From: Microthrixaceae bacterium
GTDB lineage: Bacteria > Actinomycetota > Acidimicrobiia > Acidimicrobiales > Acidimicrobilacustridaceae
Assembly: GCA_023264915.1 (NCBI GenBank)
Contig: JAHFUU010000062.1
Coordinates: 1-8,906 of the forward strand
Reading direction: 5' to 3'
DNA length: 8,906 bases
A model generated the notes under the pieces. It ran no database searches, was not told where the DNA came from, and saw nothing but the letters and a program-made list of their open reading frames with translations. Below, in pieces: positions 1-5,861 of this stretch (the stretch's first letter is position 1; each line of letters starts with the position of its first letter). Both the position numbers and the translations under genes were made by a program.

Positions 1-1817
1 CCAATGACCTCGCCGATCTTGTCGATCGGGATCTCGAAGCTCACGATCTTGGGAGCGTTGGCGTTCACGTCCTCGCGGGGCGCCGATATCGCCTCGGCCA
101 TCACGTCGAGGATCGCCAGGCGGGCCACCTTGGCCTGCTCGAGTGCCTGACCCAACACATCTGCGGGGATGCCGTCGATCTTGGTGTCCAGCTGGAGGGC
201 GGTCACGAACCCAGGTGTCCCGGCAACCTTGAAGTCCATGTAACCGTAGGCATCCTCGGCGCCGAGGATGTCAGTCAGGGTCGTGTACTTGCCCTCGGCG
301 AAGACCAGTCCCATCGCGATGCCTGCCACCGGCGCCTTCAGGGGCACGCCGGCATCCATGAGGGACAGGGTGGATGCACAGACCGAGCCCATCGAAGTCG
401 ATCCGTTCGAGGAGAGCACGTCGGACACCGTGCGGATCGCGTAGGGGAACTCTTCCACCGGCGGCAGCACCGGGACGAGGGCACGCTCGGCGAGGGCCCC
501 GTGGCCGATCTCGCGGCGCTTGGGCCCGCGCATGAAGCCGGTCTCTCCGGTCGAGTAGGGAGGGAAGTTGTAGTGGTGCATGTAACGCTTGCGATCGTGG
601 ATGTCGAGGGTGTCGAGCATCTGCTCCATGCGCGGCATGGCGAGCGTGGCCACGTTGAGCACCTGGGTCTCGCCCCGCTGGAACAGGCCAGATCCGTGCA
701 CCGAAGGCAACACGTCGACCTCAGCAGACAGGGACCTGATGTCGGCCGTGCCACGGCCGTCGATGCGGACACCTTCGTTGACGATGCGCGCCCTGACGAT
801 CTTCTTGGCCAGCGACCGGAACGCCGCCTTGATCATCTTCTCGACGTCGGGACCGGCCACATCACCTGAGTCGAACTGGGGCTCGAGCTCGGCGATGATC
901 TGGTCGCGCAGCTCGCTCTCGGCGTCTTGGCGTTCGTGCTTGTCGGCGACGGCGAAGATCTGGGACACCTGGCCCGCGTACTGCTCGACAGCCGCCATGA
1001 TCTCAGGCGAGTAGTCGACCTGCGCCTCAAAGGCCATGGTCTCGATGTCTCCGACCTTCTCGGCGAGCTCGAGCTGCAGATCGACTGACTCTGCGATCCA
1101 GGCCTTGGCGGCCTCGAGACCCTCTGAGATGACTGCTTCGGTGACCTTGGGCGCTCCAGCTTGGAAGCTCGGCCAAGATGACTCGGTGCCACCCGCCTCT
1201 ACCATCACGATCGCCACATCACCGGATTCGGTTCGCTTGCCGGCCACGACCATCTCGAAGGTGGAGGCTTCGCCCTCGGCGTAGGTCGGGTGGGGGATCC
1301 ACTCGCCGCTGGTGCTGTAGGCGACCCGGACAGCACCGATGGGTCCGGCGAAAGGAATGCCACTGACCGTCAGGGCCGCTGAGGCGCCGTTGATGACGAC
1401 CACGTCATGGGGGTTGGCCATGTCGGCGCCGAGCACCGTGGCGACGACGTGGACCTCGTTGCGGAAGCCCTCGGGGAAGCAGGGACGAAGTGGCCGATCG
1501 GTCAGCCTGCAGACCAGGATGCCCTGATCGCTTGTCTTGCCTTCGCGGCGGAAGAACGAACCGGGTATCTTGCCGGCCGCGTACATCCGCTCCTCGAGGT
1601 CGACGGTGAGGGGGAAGAAGTCGACCCCCTCACGAGCTGACTTCGCTGCGGTCGCCGTGACGAGCACGACGGTGTCACCGATTCGCACGGTGACTGCGCC
1701 GCCGGCCTGGCCGGCGAGCTTGCCTGTCTCGAATGACAGGCGCTTATCGGTCCCAGAGACGAGCTCTGAGACCGAATGGACGGTCGCCCCACTGGGCGAG
1801 GTGGCGGTAGGCGCCAT
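1..1817 (-). CDS. pnp: Polyribonucleotide nucleotidyltransferase (PNPase), C-terminus outside window
   Basis: PNPase degrades RNA 3'-to-5' by phosphorolysis, releasing nucleoside diphosphates, and acts in the cytoplasm in mRNA turnover; actinobacterial homologues are also called guanosine pentaphosphate synthetase. 605 complete codons are visible and the frame is open throughout. The first RNase PH-like domain (about residues 15-150) contains FFRREG at 88-93 and the RLTDRPLRP block at 104-112. An all-alpha linker domain follows (about 215-325), then the second, catalytic RNase PH domain (about 340-560) with the phosphate-binding SSNGSTSM at 469-476 and the metal loop at 520-530. The window ends at the start of the KH domain (IGEVIG); the rest of KH and S1 lie outside. 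The ATG is chosen because AAAGGAG sits 7 nt upstream. It lies downstream of rpsO, the usual partner, across a structured spacer. Oddity: residue 526 in the metal loop is Tyr where Asp is near-invariant (see findings). Identity is very secure. Confidence 0.98.
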   Translation of the reverse strand, partial: MAPTATSPSGATVHSVSELVSGTDKRLSFETGKLAGQAGGAVTVRIGDTVVLVTATAAKSAREGVDFFPLTVDLEERMYAAGKIPGSFFRREGKTSDQGILVCRLTDRPLRPCFPEGFRNEVHVVATVLGADMANPHDVVVINGASAALTVSGIPFAGPIGAVRVAYSTSGEWIPHPTYAEGEASTFEMVVAGKRTESGDVAIVMVEAGGTESSWPSFQAGAPKVTEAVISEGLEAAKAWIAESVDLQLELAEKVGDIETMAFEAQVDYSPEIMAAVEQYAGQVSQIFAVADKHERQDAESELRDQIIAELEPQFDSGDVAGPDVEKMIKAAFRSLAKKIVRARIVNEGVRIDGRGTADIRSLSAEVDVLPSVHGSGLFQRGETQVLNVATLAMPRMEQMLDTLDIHDRKRYMHHYNFPPYSTGETGFMRGPKRREIGHGALAERALVPVLPPVEEFPYAIRTVSDVLSSNGSTSMGSVCASTLSLMDAGVPLKAPVAGIAMGLVFAEGKYTTLTDILGAEDAYGYMDFKVAGTPGFVTALQLDTKIDGIPADVLGQALEQAKVARLAILDVMAEAISAPREDVNANAPKIVSFEIPIDKIGEVI

Positions 1818-1845
1818 GGATGATCTCCTTTGTAGGTGCGAACCC

Positions 1846-1875
1846 GTGTGCACGGTGCACACCAGGCCCGCCTGG
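1846..1875 (-). other. Two small adjacent stem-loops in the pnp leader
   Basis: Positions 1846-1853 and 1855-1862 form an almost perfect palindrome (GTGTGCAC with GTGCACAC around one base), which would fold with 5-6 bp and a short loop. Next to it, 1862-1866 pairs with 1871-1875 (CCAGG with CCTGG) around a four-base loop. Together with the large hairpin at 1886-1948, these leave little unpaired RNA until about 28 nt before the pnp start codon. They may be part of one folded leader that controls pnp expression; that is inference. Confidence 0.4.
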
Positions 1876-1885
1876 CGGAGATCTG

Positions 1886-1948
1886 CGCCAGTTCCCAGTG
1901 GTGGGGGTCAGGACTCATGACCCTGGCCCCCACCACTGGCAGCTGACG
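1886..1948 (-). promoter_or_regulatory. Long imperfect stem-loop in the rpsO-pnp spacer; likely RNase III/PNPase control element
   Basis: Two arms, 1886-1912 and 1922-1948, pair over 27 positions around a 9-nt loop (1913-1921). On the minus-strand RNA, which is the transcribed sense, I count 23 Watson-Crick pairs, one G-U pair and three mismatches (1892/1942, 1894/1940, 1908/1926). The inner 18-bp block (1895-1912 with 1922-1939) has only one mismatch. It begins 30 nt after the rpsO stop and ends 68 nt before the pnp start. No U-tract follows, so a simple intrinsic terminator is unlikely. In Escherichia coli and Streptomyces, a stem-loop at this place is cut by RNase III and mediates PNPase autoregulation, and an Actino-pnp RNA motif is described upstream of actinobacterial pnp. 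The structure is seen directly; the role is inferred by position. Confidence 0.72.
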
Positions 1949-1978
1949 ATCTCGTCCCCGCCAGATTCTGTTGTGTTG

Positions 1979-2260
1979 CTAACGACGCAAGCCGAGCTCG
2001 GCGATTATCGCTCGATACCGCTCGACATCGTTGTTCTTGACGTAGTCAAGCATGCGCCGCCGCCGGCCCACGAGCATGAGAAGGCCACGCTGGGTGTGGA
2101 AGTCCTTCTTGTGCACCTGCATGTGAGCCGTGAGGTGCTTGATCCTATCGGTCAGCAGAGCTATCTGGACCTCGGGCGACCCGGTGTCGCCGGGGTGCAG
2201 CTCGTGCTTTGCGATCGTCTGCGCCTTTGGCGGCAGGTTCGTGGGTTCGCGGTTGGACAT
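1979..2260 (-). CDS. rpsO: 30S ribosomal protein S15
   Basis: S15 is an early-assembling protein of the 30S subunit that binds the central domain of 16S rRNA. The 93-residue product has the family signature blocks [26 protein letters not shown] and the Arg-rich [11 protein letters not shown], ending in the typical LGLRR. Its length matches the family (about 89). The start was set at the ATG at 2260 because GGAGGAG (around 2276-2270) lies about 9 nt upstream and the next upstream in-frame ATG (2305) would add 15 unrelated residues. A second ATG at 2268 is out of frame and only a base or two from the ribosome-binding site, so it is probably not used. pnp follows 161 nt downstream in the same direction, as in many bacteria, so the two are probably co-transcribed. 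S15 often represses its own mRNA by binding its leader. Confidence 0.98.
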   Translation of the reverse strand: MSNREPTNLPPKAQTIAKHELHPGDTGSPEVQIALLTDRIKHLTAHMQVHKKDFHTQRGLLMLVGRRRRMLDYVKNNDVERYRAIIAELGLRR

Positions 2261-2417
2261 GTGGACATGCTCCTCCGTTGGGTTCGGTACCCGGCCCCTT
2301 GGCACGCTGTGCGTGACCAGGCGCCATTAGCGCACACCCGGGGCCCAGGCAGGCCGGAGCGCCCCCGGATGGACACGTCAGCCTACCAGCCGGGAACCCA
2401 GGCGCCTAGTTGCCCCC

Positions 2418-2431
2418 GGGGCCTGCGCCCC
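2418..2431 (-). other. Small GC-rich hairpin upstream of rpsO
   Basis: GGGGC at 2418-2422 pairs perfectly with GCCCC at 2427-2431 around a four-base loop. No T-run follows on either strand, so it is a weak terminator candidate at best. It lies between the larger hairpin at 2499-2541 and the possible -10 at 2385-2380. Confidence 0.3.
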
Positions 2432-2498
2432 TGACATCTCCTTCGGCCATGCTCCCCCATCACCGTCGGGCTTCCTGGCGGTCGCGCCGCCGGACCGT

Positions 2499-2541
2499 GC
2501 TTGCCACATCGACGACGATCGTCGATCGCTTGGCAGCAAGC
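2499..2541 (-). terminator. Two-tier hairpin downstream of the alpha/beta hydrolase; possible terminator or 3' end stabiliser
   Basis: On the minus strand the structure starts 47 nt after the hydrolase stop codon. An outer stem pairs GCTTG and CCA (left arm, with a 3-nt bulge between them) with TGGCAAGC. After a small internal loop, an inner 7-bp stem ATCGACG/CGTCGAT closes a five-base loop. That gives about 15 bp in 43 nt. A U-tract is absent, as is common for actinobacterial terminators, so the structure is clear but termination is inferred. The inner part also contains a perfect 12-bp palindrome (2513-2524), so a protein-binding site is an alternative. Confidence 0.4.
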
Positions 2542-2587
2542 GCCCGAGTCAGGGCACACCAGGGCGTGATGGGTGGACCGGGACGTC

Positions 2588-3694
2588 TCAGTCGTGCTTC
2601 CAGCGGTAACGGGGCTGGCGGTGCGCCTCGTTGAGCCGGGTGAAGGTCAACTCGGGTGTCAGATCCAAGATGGGGGCGTCGGGCTCGTACATGATCGCTT
2701 CGAGCTCGTCGACTGACCCCGCACCTGCCGCGGTGATCGCCTGGCGAACCGCGTCGCCGAGGCGGGCCTCGAGCAGCTCAGAAACGATCGCCGGCAACGT
2801 CTCGGGGTCCTTCAGCAGCCATGAGTGCGATGCCTGCTTCACCACCGTCAGATCACCGTTGCTGCGCCGCGCTGCGGAGCGAGCCGTGCAGATAGGGACT
2901 ATGAGGTCGTTCTCGCCGTGGATGACGAAGGTGGGCACCTCACGATCGGACAGAGCGTCGAGGATGTGGCGGGAGCTCCTCGAACGGAGGATCGACAGCG
3001 CCGGGCCGACCATCCGCCAGGGCTGCATGGCGTGGCCGATGATGGTGGGCGTGAGCAGCCGGCCGAGCTTGGCTGCCTGCGTCGGGTCGCGGAACACCGG
3101 GACCGTGGTGGCAGTGTCGATCATCAAGGCAGCGCCCAACGCCGCGAGCATCGGTGGCGAGACGCGGAAGACGTTGACCATCAGATCCCACTGGTCACCG
3201 ACTATGGCGTCTATCAGCAAGACCGCGATCGTCCGGTTCGGTTGGTTGGCCGCCAGCTGCGCGACCACGCGACCCCCCATGGAATGGCCGGCGAATATCG
3301 CTTTCCGGATGCCCAGCTCCTTGACCGCCTGGCCCATCAGCGCGCTGTAAGAACCCAGGTATCCGCCACCCAGCGGAAGGCCCTGGGTGCCGCCGTGACC
3401 GGCCATGTCGATGGCAACGACCTTGAAGCCCTTGCTCACGAGCCGGTGAAGCGTCTGAGCGTACAGGAAGCCCTCGGCCGTGAAACCGTGCACGACCACG
3501 ATCGGCACGCCACGGCCGCTGACCGCCAGACCGACACGGTGCCCATCGGACAACGTGAACGTGTGGCGGGCCAGGCGTGGCGCTGCCACAGCCGTGGGTC
3601 CCCCGGGCTGGGTAGCTGGACCGCTGATCGGCTGGGACACAGCCTTGATGCTTCCCGTTTCTTCGGGGGGAGTGGTGGATGTAGGGGTAGACAT
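2588..3694 (-). CDS. Alpha/beta-hydrolase fold protein
   Basis: A 368-residue serine hydrolase of the alpha/beta-hydrolase superfamily, probably cytoplasmic; the substrate cannot be told (esterase, lipase-like and haloperoxidase-like members share these motifs). The oxyanion-hole HGF is at 69-71, the Asp/Gly-rich DMAGHG at 96-101, the nucleophile elbow GHSMGG at 136-141 with Ser138, the likely acid Asp263 in HGENDLIVP, and the likely catalytic His290 in ASHSW, so the triad is complete. About 45 Pro/Thr/Ser-rich residues precede the fold and about 55 residues (from 314) extend past the usual end, ending in a basic YRWKHD tail. No signal peptide or membrane span is evident. The ATG at 3694 is the plausible start, though its upstream ribosome-binding site is weak. 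It is transcribed divergently from the polysaccharide locus and points toward rpsO-pnp across 327 bp, so co-transcription with rpsO is doubtful. It occupies the place upstream of rpsO where ribF or truB is often found. Confidence 0.9.
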   Translation of the reverse strand: MSTPTSTTPPEETGSIKAVSQPISGPATQPGGPTAVAAPRLARHTFTLSDGHRVGLAVSGRGVPIVVVHGFTAEGFLYAQTLHRLVSKGFKVVAIDMAGHGGTQGLPLGGGYLGSYSALMGQAVKELGIRKAIFAGHSMGGRVVAQLAANQPNRTIAVLLIDAIVGDQWDLMVNVFRVSPPMLAALGAALMIDTATTVPVFRDPTQAAKLGRLLTPTIIGHAMQPWRMVGPALSILRSRSSRHILDALSDREVPTFVIHGENDLIVPICTARSAARRSNGDLTVVKQASHSWLLKDPETLPAIVSELLEARLGDAVRQAITAAGAGSVDELEAIMYEPDAPILDLTPELTFTRLNEAHRQPRYRWKHD

Positions 3695-3732
3695 GTCGTT
3701 CCACTCGGCCCGCTGCTCGCCATCCCCGGCCG

Positions 3733-3745
3733 GGACAGCGTGTCC
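3733..3745. promoter_or_regulatory. Short inverted repeat between divergent genes; possible operator
   Basis: GGACA (3733-3737) and TGTCC (3741-3745) form a perfect inverted repeat around GCG in the 86-bp space between the divergent hydrolase and Wzz-like genes. It overlaps the place expected for the -35 region of the plus-strand promoter. A dimeric regulator could bind here, but a 5-bp half-site occurs by chance often enough that confidence is low. Confidence 0.22.
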
Positions 3746-3773
3746 ACAGTACCAACTCTGCCACCACTACCAT
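3743..3773 (+). promoter_or_regulatory. Candidate promoter giving a leaderless transcript of the polysaccharide operon
   Basis: TACCAT at 3768-3773 fits the -10 pattern TANNNT and ends 7 nt before the ATG at 3781, so transcription would begin at or next to the start codon. This agrees with the lack of a ribosome-binding site before that ATG. A partial -35 match, TCCACA at 3743-3748 (4 of 6 to TTGACA), has a long 19-bp spacer. Leaderless mRNAs with this -10 spacing are common in actinobacteria. The promoter is inferred from spacing and is not certain. Confidence 0.33.
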
Positions 3774-3780
3774 CGCTGGG

Positions 3781-4614
3781 ATGGCCGAACCTGCACAGAG
3801 CCGCTCAGCCATGGCAGGCGGCATCTCGGGGCGACCACTCCCGAGCCAGGGTGCCGGTGGACAGGGTGCCGGTGGACAGGGTGCCGGTGGCCAGGGTGCC
3901 GGTGGCCAGGGTGCCGGTGGCCAGGGTGCCGGTGGACAGGGTGCCGGTGGCCAGGGTGCCGGTGGCCAGGGTGCCGGTGGCCAGACCGCCGTGCCAGAGC
4001 TGCATCGAGACGACGCAAGCACCCCCAACCCAGGAACGGCACGCGATCACTTGGGGGTTGTCGGTCGTCAATGGCTGGTCGTGGCGGTGACGACCATCTC
4101 GGCGGTGCTGGTTGCCCTGGCAGCATCCCTGCTCCAACCGACCAGGTACACCTCGACGACTGAGGTCCTGGTCCCCTACCACCTGCCTGCCGGCGACGAC
4201 CTCGCGCAGCAGGTTCTGGCCCAGCGATCCTTTGACCCGAACCGGGCGATGCAGGACGAGGCGAGGATCGCTGCGTCGATGCCTGTGCTGAACGAGGTGC
4301 GCCAGAGGGCAGGGCAGTCCTCGTCGGTTAGCGCCAAGGCCACAAAGGACGCCGACGTCCTGGTCATCTCGGTGTGGGCTGACTCACCAGAGCTCAGCCA
4401 GACCGGGGCCAGGGTCGCCGCAGACGTGTACCTGCACAAGCACAACGATTTGATCCCCAAGAACACGCCACCTGCTGAGGTCCTGCAACCAGCAACCCTC
4501 CCTGCCGGCCCATCGGAACCGGCGATCACACGCAACCTTCTCCTGGCGCTTCTCGCAGGCGCCGCTCTCGGCGTGGTCCTGGGCTACGCCCTGGACTCCC
4601 ACCGTCGAGGGTGA
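3781..4614 (+). CDS. Wzz-like polysaccharide co-polymerase / chain-length determinant with Gly-rich repeat tail
   Basis: A 277-residue inner-membrane protein with the layout of polysaccharide co-polymerases, which set chain length or assist export of surface glycans. A cytoplasmic N-terminal tail holds nine exact QGAGG units (residues 23-67) and a polar linker. Membrane segment 1 is at about 98-118 and is followed by PTRYTSTTEVLV (120-131), typical of the first extracytoplasmic strand. A roughly 130-residue external domain ends in a spaced-proline stretch (P237, P241, P244, P247) just before membrane segment 2 (about 252-271), as in the Wzz family, and a short basic tail follows. No tyrosine-kinase domain is fused, and no separate kinase is seen in the window. 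The ATG at 3781 is preferred; ATG 3811 would remove ten residues, and neither has a good ribosome-binding site. The next gene starts 10 nt after the stop. Family-level confidence is fair; the exact role is inferred from topology and neighbours. Confidence 0.78.
   Translation: MAEPAQSRSAMAGGISGRPLPSQGAGGQGAGGQGAGGQGAGGQGAGGQGAGGQGAGGQGAGGQGAGGQTAVPELHRDDASTPNPGTARDHLGVVGRQWLVVAVTTISAVLVALAASLLQPTRYTSTTEVLVPYHLPAGDDLAQQVLAQRSFDPNRAMQDEARIAASMPVLNEVRQRAGQSSSVSAKATKDADVLVISVWADSPELSQTGARVAADVYLHKHNDLIPKNTPPAEVLQPATLPAGPSEPAITRNLLLALLAGAALGVVLGYALDSHRRG
3847..3981 (+). repeat. 15-bp tandem repeat, 9 copies, encoding (QGAGG)9
   Basis: Nine head-to-tail copies of CAGGGTGCCGGTGGN lie in frame within the Wzz-like gene. 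Only the last base varies, in the order A, A, C, C, C, A, C, C, C, and it is synonymous (GGA or GGC). A tenth unit begins with CAG and then diverges. Near-perfect identity suggests recent expansion by slippage or recombination. Because 15 is a multiple of three, copy-number changes would alter tail length by five residues without breaking the frame. Confidence 0.98.
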
Positions 4615-4624
4615 CAGCGGGCGA

Positions 4625-5716
4625 ATGCGTGAGACGACGATCGTGGTCGACGCGCTGTCGGTCCACTTCGGAGGTGGCCTCAGCTTCCTGACACGGCAGC
4701 TGGCCGCACTGGGTTCGATTGCGGGCGACAGGCGCCTGCGGGTGCTGAGCGCGCCCTGGAACCATGACGCGATCTGGCAGGCAACCGGCGCCGAGCCCGA
4801 GCTGATCCCCGTGCGGGGGGTCGGCTCGCGGATCTCCTACGAGCAGCTCGTGCTGTCCCGCGGCAGCGGGCGGCAGGTCCTTTACTGCCCGGGGAACCTG
4901 ATACCCCTCGGGCCCTCGCGCCCGCCGGTCGTGCTCGCCCTCCAGAACCCGAACCTGGTCGGCGCCGGTGCTCGCGAGGCTCACAACAGGGGACCCAACC
5001 GCCGGGTGCAGATAGCGATCACGAGACGGTCCGCAAGGCTCGCGGACCGGGTGGTCGTCATCTCCAACGCGCTCCGCGACCAGGTCGATGAGGACGGGCT
5101 TGCCGGCAGGGACAGGCTGAGGGTCATTCCGAGCGGCTGCCCCGAACTGGTCGGCGGCGCAGAGGCGACCGAGCCGGACGGCTTCCCGTTCGCTCCGATG
5201 GAGTACTTCTTGATCCTCGCCAACGACGCCCCGCACAAGCGACACGACGAGATGGTCGCGGCGTGGTCGAGGGCATTTGCGGGCCGCAGCGACGCGCCAG
5301 GTCTCGTCATCGCAGGCGAGATGGCACAGCCACGTCGCTCCCGTCAGCGAGCGCTGGCCGCTCCAGGGCTACGAAGCCAGCTGGTCCACACCGGTCAGGT
5401 GCGCGACCGCTCCGCTGTCAGCTGGCTACTCCGCAACGCCCGCGCGCTCGTGGCCATGTCAACCCTCGAGGCCCACCCTCTTACGCCTGCCGAGGCGGGC
5501 CAGGCCGGATGCCCGCTGGTGCTGAGTGACATCCCCGCACACCGAGAGGTGGCGGGGGCACACGCGACCTATGTGGGCACCGAAGACCTCGACGGATTGG
5601 GCGCGGCCCTTCGCCAGCTCGCCCGCTCGTCACCTCGGGCGCCTTGGACCTGGCCTGTGACCTGGCAGGACAACGCAGGGATGCTTCTCGATGTTCTCGA
5701 CGAGGTCGCGCCGTGA
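4625..5716 (+). CDS. GT4-type glycosyltransferase (first of two)
   Basis: A 363-residue GT-B fold glycosyltransferase, expected to transfer a sugar from a nucleotide donor onto a membrane-bound or polymer acceptor on the cytoplasmic face. The N-terminal Rossmann domain opens with TTIVVDALSVHFGGGLSFL, whose GGG loop (16-18) is typical. VVVISNALRDQV (143-154) and VIPSGCP (167-173) lead into the C-terminal domain, which starts around FLILANDAPHKRHDEMVAAW (195-214). The catalytic/donor-binding EX7E motif is Glu282 and Glu290 (EAHPLTPAE), followed by GCPLVLSDIPAHREVAG. Length is normal for the family. No signal peptide or membrane span is evident. The ATG lies 10 nt after the stop of the Wzz-like gene, with only a weak ribosome-binding site, so translation may depend on the upstream gene. 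Donor and acceptor sugars cannot be inferred. Confidence 0.92.
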   Translation: MRETTIVVDALSVHFGGGLSFLTRQLAALGSIAGDRRLRVLSAPWNHDAIWQATGAEPELIPVRGVGSRISYEQLVLSRGSGRQVLYCPGNLIPLGPSRPPVVLALQNPNLVGAGAREAHNRGPNRRVQIAITRRSARLADRVVVISNALRDQVDEDGLAGRDRLRVIPSGCPELVGGAEATEPDGFPFAPMEYFLILANDAPHKRHDEMVAAWSRAFAGRSDAPGLVIAGEMAQPRRSRQRALAAPGLRSQLVHTGQVRDRSAVSWLLRNARALVAMSTLEAHPLTPAEAGQAGCPLVLSDIPAHREVAGAHATYVGTEDLDGLGAALRQLARSSPRAPWTWPVTWQDNAGMLLDVLDEVAP

Positions 5717-5722
5717 ATGCCC

Positions 5723-5765
5723 GGGGGGATCACCGGGGGGATCACCGGGGGGATCACCGGGATCA
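5723..5765 (+). repeat. 12-bp tandem repeat, 3 full copies plus a partial one, between the glycosyltransferase genes
   Basis: Three exact copies of GGGGGGATCACC (5723-5758) and a partial fourth (5759-5765) start 6 nt after the stop of the first glycosyltransferase. They lie in a 145-bp spacer, long for this tightly packed operon. If the second glycosyltransferase began at ATG 5691 the array would be translated in frame as PGGS units; with the preferred start at 5862 it is untranslated. The runs of six G are slippage-prone and might form G-rich RNA or DNA structures, which is speculation. Confidence 0.9.
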
Positions 5766-5861
5766 GCCCCTTCCTGTCAAGACGCGGGGGGAGCCACGGC
5801 ATCGGCTCGTGCCTGTGGCGGGAGACGCGGGGCTCCGAGGGACGAGCCCGCGGGCAACGCC

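Larger units (their letters stand above)
2261..2587 (-). other. 327-bp gene-free region: rpsO leader and hydrolase 3' end
   Basis: No convincing gene is present in this gap between the hydrolase and rpsO. It should hold the 3' end of the hydrolase transcript and the promoter and leader of rpsO-pnp. A TAGGCT hexamer (minus strand, 2385-2380) fits the actinobacterial -10 pattern TANNNT and would give a leader of roughly 110 nt, but no good -35 lies 16-19 nt upstream, so I do not claim it as a promoter. The putative leader contains a perfect CACGC/GCGTG hairpin (2303-2307 with 2311-2315), followed by the purine-rich ribosome-binding site of rpsO. An S15-binding leader RNA is possible here, but no known fold was recognised. 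Confidence 0.45.

Noticed and set aside
501..869. Plus-strand open frame opposite pnp
   Set aside because: It is the codon-aligned antisense shadow of the conserved PNPase catalytic domain.
2406..2450. Fourteen-codon open frame upstream of rpsO with a G-rich stretch before its ATG
   Set aside because: The purine run is only a base or so from the ATG, too close to serve as a ribosome-binding site, and there is no other coding evidence.
3847..3981. CRISPR-like appearance of the repeated block
   Set aside because: The units are contiguous 15-mers without spacers and are in frame inside a gene.
3195..4126. Long open frames antisense to and out of frame with the 15-bp repeat, with Pro-Ala-Pro-Trp, His-Pro-Gly-His-Arg or Arg-Val-Pro-Val repeats
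   Set aside because: They are other-frame readings of the same tandem array in GC-rich DNA. Only the QGAGG frame joins a recognisable membrane protein with two well-placed membrane segments.
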